Shown here: piece by piece, positions 1-7,168 of the stretch
Position numbering within the stretch: position 1 is the first letter of the stretch
Layout: each line of letters starts with the position of its first letter
Assembly: GCA_013330355.1 (NCBI GenBank)
Contig: DUIM01000122.1
Span: 1 to 14,466, forward strand
Direction: 5' to 3'
Source: Methanosarcinales archaeon
GTDB lineage: Archaea; Halobacteriota; Methanosarcinia; Methanosarcinales; Methanocomedenaceae
Length of the DNA: 14,466 nt
Position numbers and translations under genes: made by a program
Notes under the pieces: generated by a model
What the model saw: only the letters and a program-made list of their open reading frames with translations
Told to the model about the DNA's origin: nothing
Database searches by the model: none

Positions 1-392
1 GGTACAGGTTTTACTGGCAGGCGCATCTGCCTGACATCGGCTTTTTTACCCCACATGGCACCGGCAATACCCGAAGAAAAATCACCCAGGACTGCCATAG
101 TCAGCGCAGTTATGGCAATGGTCTTCGGGAACAGTGCAATAACAATACAGGCTGCAGTAATAGAATAGACATACCCTGCCACCCTATGCTCCTCGGACGG
201 GCGCAGGAGGACTGCCGGATACCTGATAGATCCGCTAAGTCTCATCCATTCTAACTGCAGTGTTACGAATACGAGCGGGATAAGCCAGAACAGGACAGTA
301 AAACGATCTGTGAAATAATATACCACCAGGATGAACAGCCCTGCTAAGTGAATGGATTTACGGAGCAGCTCTTTTGAGAGAATGATGGACAT
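1..392 (-). CDS. Dolichol/polyprenol kinase-like membrane protein, C-terminal part outside window
   Basis: The ATG at 392 opens a reading frame that runs without a stop off the left edge, giving the first 130 residues. The N-terminus carries R-K-S-I-H-L (residues 11-16), the basic-plus-histidine signature common at the start of SEC59/dolichol kinase and phytol kinase-like integral membrane proteins. Hydrophobic segments lie around residues 17-47, 73-88 and 92-103. A G-D-F-S-S-G-I-A-G-A motif followed by W-G-K-K (about residues 103-117) matches the conserved glycine/aspartate loop of this CTP-dependent lipid kinase/cytidylyltransferase superfamily. It begins 22 bp after glyS on the same strand and is probably co-transcribed. 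By family it would phosphorylate or activate a polyprenol lipid in the cytoplasmic membrane, which would suit the aglJ gene about 7 kb away. The exact substrate is unknown, and a CDP-archaeol synthase-like role is an alternative. Confidence 0.72.
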   Translation of the reverse strand, partial: MSIILSKELLRKSIHLAGLFILVVYYFTDRFTVLFWLIPLVFVTLQLEWMRLSGSIRYPAVLLRPSEEHRVAGYVYSITAACIVIALFPKTIAITALTMAVLGDFSSGIAGAMWGKKADVRQMRLPVKPV

Positions 393-414
393 AACTATGA
401 AATATTATCAATTA

Positions 415-2202
415 TTATTCAATTGGGGTGCCGGCATCCTCAAACCTGGTATGGTTGTATACCAGGTCGTGTACGGTATCTGCGATGGTATCAATGGGAG
501 AACGGACCTGTTTCATGGAATCCCGGTCCCTGATGGTGACCGTGCCATCCTCCAGCGTATCGTAATCCACTGTGATCGAATACGGCGTGCCGATCTCGTC
601 ATTCCTGCGGTAACGCCTGCCTATGGTGCCCGAATCATCATAGGCCACCATCACGCCCTTTTTCTTTAGTGCGGATTCTATATCCCGTGCAGGTCCTATC
701 AGTTCCTTACGTGTCAGGAGCGGCAGCACGGCAGCCTGTACCGGCGCCACTTCGCTCTTCAGTCCAAGTACGATCCTGCCTTCATCCTCGCCCTTCACAT
801 CGTCTTTGCCCCGCATCTCGTCTTCACCCTGCACTTCCTCTTCCCTGAAAGCATGTTCCAGCACCGCATAGATTATCCTGTCGATACCGAAGGAGGGTTC
901 AATCACATGGGGCACAATGTTCTCACCATGTATGGTCTCTGTCACCTGCTGTACCTTGTACATATCAGGAGGTATGTCCACCTGTTCCCCGTCTACCTGG
1001 ATACTGATCATCTTATTGCTACTAGGATTGGACAAGTTTACGGCATCCAATGACTTCAATGCATCCATTACGGCCTTAGCCTTGCCCTTGAATGCAGGCC
1101 CTATCTTACCCATATCAGGTTTAACAGCCACTTTTTCAACAATCCTGGGTTCATCATATTCCACGTACACTGACAGGTCGGTCTTACTTACCCTGCTGTG
1201 GGCGTTAAGGTCATAGTCGGTACGGTCGGCTATACCCACGATCTCAACCCAGCCAAACCTGTCCGACAGTATCTCGGCATCCCAGCAGTCTATTGCATAA
1301 TGAGCCATCTCATCCTTCATGTGCTGCCTGAAGCGCAGCCGTTCAGGGGATACGCCCACCCGCATCAGGAACTGGTGCGTCATTGCAAGTGCATATGCCA
1401 GGAACTGGTGGGCGATGATACCCTGGTCCACGGCATTGCCCAGGCTCATCCCGACCTGGTCCTGGCCTGATGACTGGTTATGGTCTGAATACAGGCTCAA
1501 AGTATAATCCCGGATGCTGTCGAAGCGGGGATGGCTCTTGTCCCTGGGGTCCACGAAGATCTCGGCCTCAGCCTGGGTGAACTCCCGCAGCCTGATAATA
1601 CCCTGGCGCGGTGATATCTCGTTGCGGTATGCTTTTCCGATCTGGGTAACACCAAAGGGCAGTTTTTCCCTGTAGAAGCGAAGCAGCCGTGGGAAATCCA
1701 CGAACATACCCTGTGCGGTTTCGGGACGCAGGTATCCAATACGTTTTGAACCTGGACCGATGGACGTGCTGAACATGAGGTTGAACTCGTATACGCCGCC
1801 CAGTTCGCCACCGCAGTCAGGACATCTGATATTATTTTCCTTGATAATAATAGAAAGTTCATCCCGGGTTAGCGTGTCAGGATTGCTGGCAAAATCCTCT
1901 ACGAGGTGGTCTGCCCTGAAGGATTCATGACACTTCCCGCATTCGGTCAACGGGTCTGAGAACCCGCCCACATGTCCCGAAGCTACGAACACGTCCTCAA
2001 TTCCAATGGTAGGCACCTCAATCTCGTAGTAACCTTCATTGATTACGTAAATATCGCGCCAGATATTTTCTATCCTGCGCTTAAGCATGGCACCCAGTGG
2101 CCCATAATCATAGAACCCGGCCGTACCGCCATAAATTTCGAACGAGTTCCAGAGGAAGCCCCGCCTCTTGGCCAGTTCGATAACACTGTCATATATATCC
2201 AT
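415..2202 (-). CDS. glyS: Glycyl-tRNA synthetase (class II, alpha2 type)
   Basis: This enzyme charges tRNA-Gly with glycine using ATP in the cytoplasm. The 595-residue length fits the archaeal/eukaryotic homodimeric enzyme. Motif 1 lies in the first 65 residues, after the G-G-x-A-G-F-Y-D-Y-G-P-L-G block (25-37). A zinc-type insertion has paired cysteines C88/C91 and C127/C130. R-P-E-T-A-Q-G-M-F is at 159-167. Motif 2 is the Y-R-N-E-I-S-P-R segment (192-199) through R-E-F-T-Q-A-E (206-212). Motif 3 is G-I-D-R (439-442), and the C-terminal anticodon-binding domain spans about 478-585. The start is supported by GTGAT five bases upstream (2208-2212). An odd feature is a charged insertion between motif 3 and the anticodon domain, made of three tandem hexapeptides (residues 457-474). 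It lies downstream of a membrane-protein gene and upstream of the dolichol-kinase-like gene. Confidence 0.97.
   Translation of the reverse strand: MDIYDSVIELAKRRGFLWNSFEIYGGTAGFYDYGPLGAMLKRRIENIWRDIYVINEGYYEIEVPTIGIEDVFVASGHVGGFSDPLTECGKCHESFRADHLVEDFASNPDTLTRDELSIIIKENNIRCPDCGGELGGVYEFNLMFSTSIGPGSKRIGYLRPETAQGMFVDFPRLLRFYREKLPFGVTQIGKAYRNEISPRQGIIRLREFTQAEAEIFVDPRDKSHPRFDSIRDYTLSLYSDHNQSSGQDQVGMSLGNAVDQGIIAHQFLAYALAMTHQFLMRVGVSPERLRFRQHMKDEMAHYAIDCWDAEILSDRFGWVEIVGIADRTDYDLNAHSRVSKTDLSVYVEYDEPRIVEKVAVKPDMGKIGPAFKGKAKAVMDALKSLDAVNLSNPSSNKMISIQVDGEQVDIPPDMYKVQQVTETIHGENIVPHVIEPSFGIDRIIYAVLEHAFREEEVQGEDEMRGKDDVKGEDEGRIVLGLKSEVAPVQAAVLPLLTRKELIGPARDIESALKKKGVMVAYDDSGTIGRRYRRNDEIGTPYSITVDYDTLEDGTVTIRDRDSMKQVRSPIDTIADTVHDLVYNHTRFEDAGTPIE
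781..834 (-). repeat. 18-bp coding repeat (three hexapeptides) inside glyS
   Basis: The codons for residues 457-474 of glycyl-tRNA synthetase form three imperfect 18-bp units. They translate as V-Q-G-E-D-E, M-R-G-K-D-D and V-K-G-E-D-E. The segment is highly charged and sits in the surface linker between the catalytic core and the anticodon-binding domain, so it is probably a tolerated expansion made by replication slippage. Confidence 0.7.
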
Positions 2203-2262
2203 AATTTATCACTTGCTTGCTATCACATTTTTGTTTCAGGTTTGATTTGTAATGTCGGGAGG

Positions 2263-2270
2263 TTAAATAT
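2263..2270 (-). promoter_or_regulatory. Possible TATA box for glyS
   Basis: On the minus strand ATATTTAA lies about 65 bp before the glyS ATG, overlapping the last codons of the upstream membrane-protein gene. Initiation 25 bp downstream would give a 5' leader of roughly 38 nt containing the GTGAT ribosome-binding site. The box is AT-rich by nature and this is only a reasonable guess. Confidence 0.35.
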
Positions 2271-3196
2271 TATTTACCCTGGCTACTCCAGGTATCTGTC
2301 AGGAGTTCATCAATATGAATGTTTTTGCCGGTCCTGACCATATACAACCTGGTCCACCAGATCATTATCAATGGCTGGATGGTCACCAGTATCAACACTT
2401 GGCTGCCCAGTGACCAGATCGTGTTCAATCCGTCACTGCCAATAAGAGCAATTACCTCGCCCGCAAAAAAGAAAATAACTGCTATTGCAGTGGAAACTGC
2501 GAAGATGACCAGCCACAGGGCAAATACACTAAACTTGTTATCCATAAAGAAACTATATCCCCTTATGATCCCATCCATGGCCCCGGTTCTTTCTATCACT
2601 ATGGAATACAGCACAATTGCCAGGACCACACTAAAGATCAGCAGGTATATACCCCACATAACTATGCCAATCAGCAGTAGCATTATGCCGGATGTGAATT
2701 GAGTGGATTCCAATACCTCCATGTAGTTCCTGGTCAAAATGGCACCTGGCACCACAAAAATGATCCCTGCGATTTTCATCAGCATTATCAGGAAATTAGC
2801 CAGGAAGATATTGATAAAATTGCTGCTGCCTGCATTGAACATATCTGCAATAGAAGCATCACCATTTGCTGTTGCATTCTGGCTCATACCTACTGCACCT
2901 GCAAAAAAATATGCATCAATTAAAAATAATATAAGAAAAACCAGTAAGGCTATGATTATTGCGCCTGTGAGATTTTCCATAATGGAAACCGACATCAGGT
3001 CAAATAATTCATCCTCGTCCATGGAAGCTATACCTGAGAGGTTCCGGCCGAAAAATAACAACATTGCTGCTATGGCAGCAAAGAACATGACAGTTAATTG
3101 TACCACATAGTTAGTGAGCAGGGGGATACAGATGTTCAGGTTACGGGTCCAGGAATGGAATCCCTTAGTTATGATATTTTCCAGATTCTCGCTCAT
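2270..3196 (-). CDS. Six-helix integral membrane protein, DUF7847-like, function unknown
   Basis: The protein has 308 residues and is strongly hydrophobic. Probable membrane helices lie near residues 23-50, 75-102, 125-152, 168-200, 222-250 and 258-285. A soluble N-terminal amphipathic stretch and a short charged tail flank them. The pattern of an N-terminal phrase like G-F-x-x-W-x-R-N-L, an I-x-F-V-V-P-G-A motif (145-152) and an E-R-T-G-A-M-D-G-I-I-R-G-Y phrase (202-214) resembles uncharacterised archaeal/bacterial membrane proteins related to the glycerophosphodiester phosphodiesterase membrane domain. The A-x-x-G-I-x-x-G-Y-x-x-F block after helix 4 is typical of that group. No catalytic motif is visible. 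It ends 67 bp before glyS. A TATA box about 26 bp before its ATG implies a leaderless transcript. Confidence 0.75.
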   Translation of the reverse strand: MSENLENIITKGFHSWTRNLNICIPLLTNYVVQLTVMFFAAIAAMLLFFGRNLSGIASMDEDELFDLMSVSIMENLTGAIIIALLVFLILFLIDAYFFAGAVGMSQNATANGDASIADMFNAGSSNFINIFLANFLIMLMKIAGIIFVVPGAILTRNYMEVLESTQFTSGIMLLLIGIVMWGIYLLIFSVVLAIVLYSIVIERTGAMDGIIRGYSFFMDNKFSVFALWLVIFAVSTAIAVIFFFAGEVIALIGSDGLNTIWSLGSQVLILVTIQPLIMIWWTRLYMVRTGKNIHIDELLTDTWSSQGK

Positions 3197-3218
3197 GCAT
3201 ACTAATATATGATTTCAC

Positions 3219-3227
3219 TATAAAAAA
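3219..3227 (-). promoter_or_regulatory. TATA box for the membrane-protein gene, leaderless configuration
   Basis: On the minus strand TTTTTTATA is centred about 27 bp upstream of the ATG at 3196. Archaeal transcription starts about 25 bp downstream of the TATA centre, so the transcript should begin at or next to the start codon. No Shine-Dalgarno sequence precedes the ATG, which agrees with a leaderless mRNA. Confidence 0.55.
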
Positions 3228-3253
3228 TATGCGAATTCCGTGGGCATTTGGAT

Positions 3254-3310
3254 AAAATGTATTCGGATTCTGTGCTATGGGACTAAATGTATACTGACAA
3301 AATGTATACT
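3254..3310. repeat. Three short direct repeats, AAATGTAT core
   Basis: Between the inositol-phosphate synthase stop and the next promoter there are three copies of an AAATGTAT core, with ATGTAT at 3257, 3287 and 3302. The last two share TAAATGTATACT/AAAATGTATACT and are 15 bp apart; the first is 30 bp from the second, so all three fall on a 15-bp grid. The purpose is unknown. They could be protein-binding sites or slippage remnants. Confidence 0.55.
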
Positions 3311-3330
3311 AATTCAGAAGTGTACCAAAG

Positions 3331-4434
3331 TTAATTCTCTCTTTTATCTGCTATGAAATCCTCTGTGTACTGGTATGCCACATCATCAGTATATTGTTCA
3401 GGTGGATGCTTCATGAAAAAGGATGAAGGAGATAGAAGTGCTCCACCAATGCCCCTTTCGAGCGCCAGCTTGCAGCACCTGATGGCATCAATGGATACTC
3501 CTGCCGAATTGGGAGAGTCCTCCACAGACAACCGCAATTCCAGGTCCATGGGAACATCGCCGAAAATCCTGCCCTCCATCCTGATAAAACAAACCTTGTT
3601 ATCCTTCTGCCAGGGAACATAATCACTTGGCCCTATGTGGATATTGTCAGCATCAAGTCTTTTACCAAGTACTGATTGAACTGCTTCTGTTTTTGATGTC
3701 TTTTTAGAAGCAAGCCTGTTCCTGTTGAGCATATTGAGAAAGTCAGTATTGCCGCCAGTGTTCAACTGGTAGGTTCTATCCAGTTTGACCCCCCTCTTTT
3801 CGAACAGGTCCACCAGTGTCCTGTGTGTGATGGTGGCACCGATCTGGGCCTTAATGTCATCCCCGATTATCGGAATACCTTTTTCTTCGAATTTTGCCGC
3901 CCACACAGGATCGCTGGCAATGAAGACAGGAATATTATTAATAAAACCCACACCTGCTTCCAGGGCACATTCTGCATAGAATTTTGAAGCATCTTCAGAG
4001 CCAACCGGGCAGTAGTTCAGGAGCATCTCAGCACCGGATTCCTGTAATATCTTTACTACGTCTTCCTTTGATGGTTCCTTCTGATCGGACAGTATAAATG
4101 TACAATTTTCGTCATACTCCGCCATATGTGAAGAATAGCCGTCAAGTGCTTTCCCCATACTTACCCTGACACCTGTGTTTGGGATTTCACTGCAAAATGC
4201 TTTTGTACAGTTCGGCATTTTAAAAATGGCTTCTGAAACATCCACCCCAACTTTACGCCTGTCAATATCAAAAGCAGCAACTACTTCGATATTATAAGGT
4301 TTATAACCGTTGATATCCCAGTGCATCAATCCATTTGAATCAGTGCGGTCCCTGCTTTTATAGTACTCAAGGCCCTGGATCAATGAACTTGCACAATTAC
4401 CGATCCCTACAATCCCGATTTTAATATTGTCCAT
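3331..4434 (-). CDS. ino1: Inositol-1-phosphate (inositol-3-phosphate) synthase
   Basis: This enzyme converts glucose 6-phosphate to inositol phosphate with bound NAD, supplying inositol lipids or solutes. The 367-residue chain begins with a Rossmann nucleotide loop G-I-V-G-I-G-N-C-A-S-S (7-17). It continues with the family motifs L-N-Y-C-P-V-G-S and D-D-I-K-A-Q-I-G-A-T-I-T-H-R, then N-T-G-G-N-T-D-F-L-N-M and S-K-K-T-S-K-T-E-A-V, which holds the catalytic lysines. An ATG at 4479 would add 15 residues. I prefer 4434 because GGTGGA (4443-4448) lies eight bases before it, and a TATA box at 4493-4500 predicts transcription from about 4470, inside the longer version. The chain ends near a block of short direct repeats. 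The relationship is to the archaeal/actinobacterial form. Confidence 0.93.
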   Translation of the reverse strand: MDNIKIGIVGIGNCASSLIQGLEYYKSRDRTDSNGLMHWDINGYKPYNIEVVAAFDIDRRKVGVDVSEAIFKMPNCTKAFCSEIPNTGVRVSMGKALDGYSSHMAEYDENCTFILSDQKEPSKEDVVKILQESGAEMLLNYCPVGSEDASKFYAECALEAGVGFINNIPVFIASDPVWAAKFEEKGIPIIGDDIKAQIGATITHRTLVDLFEKRGVKLDRTYQLNTGGNTDFLNMLNRNRLASKKTSKTEAVQSVLGKRLDADNIHIGPSDYVPWQKDNKVCFIRMEGRIFGDVPMDLELRLSVEDSPNSAGVSIDAIRCCKLALERGIGGALLSPSSFFMKHPPEQYTDDVAYQYTEDFIADKREN

Positions 4435-4492
4435 CCGTTGTTTCCACCATTTTTTCCTTTCATCAAAGGGAAGATACATCCAGCCTAATAGA

Positions 4493-4500
4493 ATTATAAA
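4493..4500 (-). promoter_or_regulatory. TATA box for the inositol-phosphate synthase gene
   Basis: TTTATAAT on the minus strand is centred at about 4497. Initiation near 4470 would leave a leader of about 37 nt that carries the GGTGGA ribosome-binding site for the ATG at 4434 and would exclude the upstream ATG at 4479. The rest of the 215-bp gap to moeA (4480-4694) is AT-rich, and I see no further gene in it. Confidence 0.5.
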
Positions 4501-4694
4501 CTTTTCTTAATAATTCATACATACATAAAGTTTACCTGATATGATTATTTAAGCACAAAGAGATAAAACAATTGCCATTGTATTATATTAATGATTGTAT
4601 TCCATTATCTGTCATAAAGATTAATTTTGCGGTTTTCTTGCTGTAATTTTATAGTCCCGAATGTTTTCGAATGTAATAACATACAATTTGCATA

Positions 4695-6599
4695 TTATAT
4701 ATTCATGACCTTACCGGTCTTGTTATATGTCCTCATGCCCGCAGGCAAACTGGCACAAAATTCGTCGCTTTGCAGTACTTCAAGGAATTCCTTTCCCATT
4801 TCGCTTCCAATAAACTTCTCCTGTACGACAAAATCATATTCCTCATCAGCAATACGGATGAACTTTAATCCGTTCAATTCAGCCGCCGATCTGATCCCTA
4901 CACCCACATCAGCTCTTCCCAAACGAACGCTCGCCGCTACTGCACTGTGCGTTCTGGCCTCAGTATCATATCCTTCGATTGCAGCACACAGTTCATCAAA
5001 TCCTGTTTTTCTCTTTTTGGCCACTTCCTTTAATTTCATATCCGTAAACACTCTTGTGCCCGAACCCCGCGTACGGTTTATCATTCTGCGGCCCACAATG
5101 TCTTCAAATCCCACAATGTCACTGCCAGGTTCTACAATAAGTCCCTGGTCCCGCAGGTAACCTTTGACAAGCACGGCTTTATCCAGTCTGAAGGTCTTGA
5201 AAAACGAGAGGTTGTACTTCCCTGTTTCGTCCATTAGATGCACTCCGCCCATGTCAGCGATCCCATCCCTCACCGCTATCATTCCTCCCGTACTGCCTGC
5301 ATTTATCATTCTCACACTAAAGGGCAAAAGGCGCATCAATGCCTCAAAACCCAGGCAATGGCTGCCGATGAAAAGCACGTCAGGGGATTTCACATCTCCC
5401 ATCAGGGTGACCATTACTTCATCACCTGCATCAAGCATCTCTACCTGGGGGTCGATCTCAATGAAACCATCTGCATCTGCCAATGTTGTTATGGCACCTG
5501 ACCCCTTATCTACCGGATATGCCTGGCCTCTTACAAGACCCACTGTTAGTAACTGCCGCCGTCCAGGGGAATGATAATCCACTGCCATTTGTGCCCTTAC
5601 CGTAGACCTTGAACTGGATAACCCCAGGGTATGCCTGATAAGAGGTGCAGTGAATTCATTGAAAATCGTGAGTGCGGATGTTGGGTAACCTGGCAGCCCG
5701 AACACTGGTGTGTCATCCACTATGCCGACTATTACAGGTTTTCCCGGCTTGATATCGATTCCATGGATAAGTTCCTTACCACGTTCACCGATAACGCGGT
5801 ACATCATATCACCTGCACCGGCCGAAGTGCTGCCCGATGTTATTACGAGCTGGCATTCTTCCACGGCACGGTCCAGTATCTCTTCCATGTAGGAACGGTT
5901 GTCCCTGGTAATACCATAGTACTTGACCTTGGCACCGCATTCCATGGCTGCCGCACCAATAGAATATGAATTGATATCATAGACCATGCCCGGCCCCAGT
6001 TCGCTGCCTGGCTGGACAAGTTCCGAGCCTGTTGATATTATTCCTACGACCAGGTTCCTGGCCTTTATATGTTCCACCCCTACAGCAGACAGCACGCCGA
6101 TCTCCCTCGGTGTCAACCTGGTACCTGCCTGCAGCACCCTTTCTCCCACCATGATATCCGAGCCCGCATGGATAACATTCTCATTGACAGAGACCGGGCG
6201 CATAATATGGACACTGCTGCCTTTTGTCCTGGTGTATTCTACCATTGTAACCGCATCGGCACCGACAGGCATCATGGCACCGGTGGATATCTCCACTGCC
6301 ATACCTTTGCCGATCTTAACATCCGGAACCGAGCCAGTGTCTACACTGCCGGCAAGTTCCAGTGTTACCGGCTTGTCCTCTTTTGCTTGGTATGTATCTT
6401 TTGCACGTACGGCATACCCATCCATAGAGGCACGATCAAAACCAGGGACATCTACCTGTGCAGTAATATCTTCAGCCAGCACTTTACCCAGGGCTTCTTT
6501 TAATCCCGTCTCCAGTATCCCGGGATCAAGGTGTATCTGGCTGATCACCTGCCTGGCATGCTCTGATGATATCAGTTCCCTGAACTCTTTTCTTTCCAT
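4695..6599 (-). CDS. moeA: Molybdopterin biosynthesis protein MoeA fused to a PBP-like (LysR-substrate/ModA-type) domain
   Basis: MoeA inserts molybdate (or tungstate) into adenylylated molybdopterin. Residues 1 to about 400 carry the MoeA domains. The D-R-A-S-M-D-G-Y-A-V signature is at 55-64 and I-S-T-G-A-M-M-P-x-G-A-D-A-V at 104-117. The MoCF fold spans about 184-315, with S-G-S-T-S-A-G-A-G-D (255-264) and K-P-G-K-P (284-288) leading to F-G-L-P-G-Y-P-T-S-A-L (300-310). The C-terminal domain IV is near 330-400. Residues 405-630 form a second, periplasmic-binding-protein-like domain with G-S-H-C-L-G-F-E, R-x-x-G-S-G-T-R (511-516) and A-D-V-G-V-G-I-R (563-570). This fused architecture is known among archaea; the PBP-like part may sense or present the oxyanion, which is inference. 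It is alone in its transcription unit as far as can be seen, with a 206-bp gap to the ferredoxin gene. Confidence 0.93.
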   Translation of the reverse strand: MERKEFRELISSEHARQVISQIHLDPGILETGLKEALGKVLAEDITAQVDVPGFDRASMDGYAVRAKDTYQAKEDKPVTLELAGSVDTGSVPDVKIGKGMAVEISTGAMMPVGADAVTMVEYTRTKGSSVHIMRPVSVNENVIHAGSDIMVGERVLQAGTRLTPREIGVLSAVGVEHIKARNLVVGIISTGSELVQPGSELGPGMVYDINSYSIGAAAMECGAKVKYYGITRDNRSYMEEILDRAVEECQLVITSGSTSAGAGDMMYRVIGERGKELIHGIDIKPGKPVIVGIVDDTPVFGLPGYPTSALTIFNEFTAPLIRHTLGLSSSRSTVRAQMAVDYHSPGRRQLLTVGLVRGQAYPVDKGSGAITTLADADGFIEIDPQVEMLDAGDEVMVTLMGDVKSPDVLFIGSHCLGFEALMRLLPFSVRMINAGSTGGMIAVRDGIADMGGVHLMDETGKYNLSFFKTFRLDKAVLVKGYLRDQGLIVEPGSDIVGFEDIVGRRMINRTRGSGTRVFTDMKLKEVAKKRKTGFDELCAAIEGYDTEARTHSAVAASVRLGRADVGVGIRSAAELNGLKFIRIADEEYDFVVQEKFIGSEMGKEFLEVLQSDEFCASLPAGMRTYNKTGKVMNI

Positions 6600-6805
6600 C
6601 TTAAAACCTGAAGTAGTTACAGCATCAGAAAAGATAAGTCTGGTGATATGATTTGGTAATATGATCTGTTGATGATTTGTTACCTGAAATTATCAAACAT
6701 TACATCCTTATCCGATAATATCCTTGAATACCCGTAAAACTTAAAGCTATCCGGAAACACAGGAAATTATACTAAATGAATATGTTCCGGTAAAGTTACA
6801 GCCAA

Positions 6806-7018
6806 TCAACAAGAACTATGACTAATGGCGCTTGACGGACATGAATCCACACACAGGCAGCATTCTGTGCATTCTTTGATATTGGGCGCCGTGGCTTTAT
6901 CGTCAACCAGTTCAAATACTTCAACCGGACATACATCCACACATTCGCCGGCACCTACACATTTGTCATGATCTATCTCGATCGTAATACCATTAGCTTC
7001 ATACTTTTTTACAACCAT
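6806..7018 (-). CDS. Small dicluster ferredoxin lacking one cluster-I cysteine
   Basis: This 70-residue soluble electron carrier has two ferredoxin motifs. The second is complete: C50-x2-C53-x2-C56-x3-C60-P. The first reads C20-x2-A23-x2-C26-x3-C30-P, with alanine where the second cysteine normally sits. In dicluster folds cluster I is held by C20, position 23, C26 and C60, so this protein probably carries one 3Fe-4S (or an unusually ligated 4Fe-4S) and one 4Fe-4S cluster. Extra cysteines are C54 and the C-terminal C70. GGAGGT (7024-7029) five bases before the ATG is the strongest ribosome-binding site in the window, suggesting abundant translation. It is monocistronic by spacing, between aglJ and moeA. 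Its redox partner is not evident here. Confidence 0.92.
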   Translation of the reverse strand: MVVKKYEANGITIEIDHDKCVGAGECVDVCPVEVFELVDDKATAPNIKECTECCLCVDSCPSSAISHSSC

Positions 7019-7023
7019 TATTA

Positions 7024-7029
7024 ACCTCC
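7024..7029 (-). promoter_or_regulatory. Strong Shine-Dalgarno site of the ferredoxin gene
   Basis: GGAGGT on the minus strand is fully complementary to the archaeal 16S rRNA tail and lies five bases before the ATG at 7018. It fixes the ferredoxin start. Confidence 0.85.
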
Positions 7030-7107
7030 GGTTAATGTACTGATCAATATCCTTTGCAAGGATTTCTCCTGTTAAAACAATATTTTACTACCAATATTCA
7101 ACATTCA

Positions 7108-7115
7108 TTATTTAA
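7108..7115 (-). promoter_or_regulatory. Possible TATA box for the ferredoxin gene
   Basis: TTAAATAA on the minus strand would set transcription at about 7086 and leave a leader near 68 nt containing the GGAGGT site. It sits directly downstream, in the sense of transcription, of a 14-bp tandem repeat. Confidence 0.4.
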
Positions 7116-7118
7116 CTA

Positions 7119-7146
7119 CTTCTTAATATGTTCTTCTTAATATGTT
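7119..7146. repeat. Perfect 14-bp tandem duplication
   Basis: CTTCTTAATATGTT occurs twice head to tail with no mismatch, followed by a decayed third copy beginning TTTCTTGATG at 7147. It lies between the aglJ stop codon and the ferredoxin promoter. On the transcribed strand it is A-rich and does not form a hairpin. Confidence 0.8.
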
Positions 7147-7168
7147 TTTCTTGATGCAATTTTGATTG

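Noticed and set aside
4435..4479. Upstream ATG adding 15 residues to inositol-phosphate synthase
   Set aside because: The predicted transcription start lies inside this stretch and the good ribosome-binding site serves the downstream ATG.
5986..6651. 221-residue open frame on the plus strand
   Set aside because: It is antisense to the well-supported moeA gene, with Pro/Ser-rich low-complexity translation and no recognisable motif.
6600..6805. CCGGAA/TTCCGG inverted repeat in the gap between ferredoxin and moeA
   Set aside because: Only six bases pair over a loop of about 30 bases, with no T-run; too weak to call a terminator.
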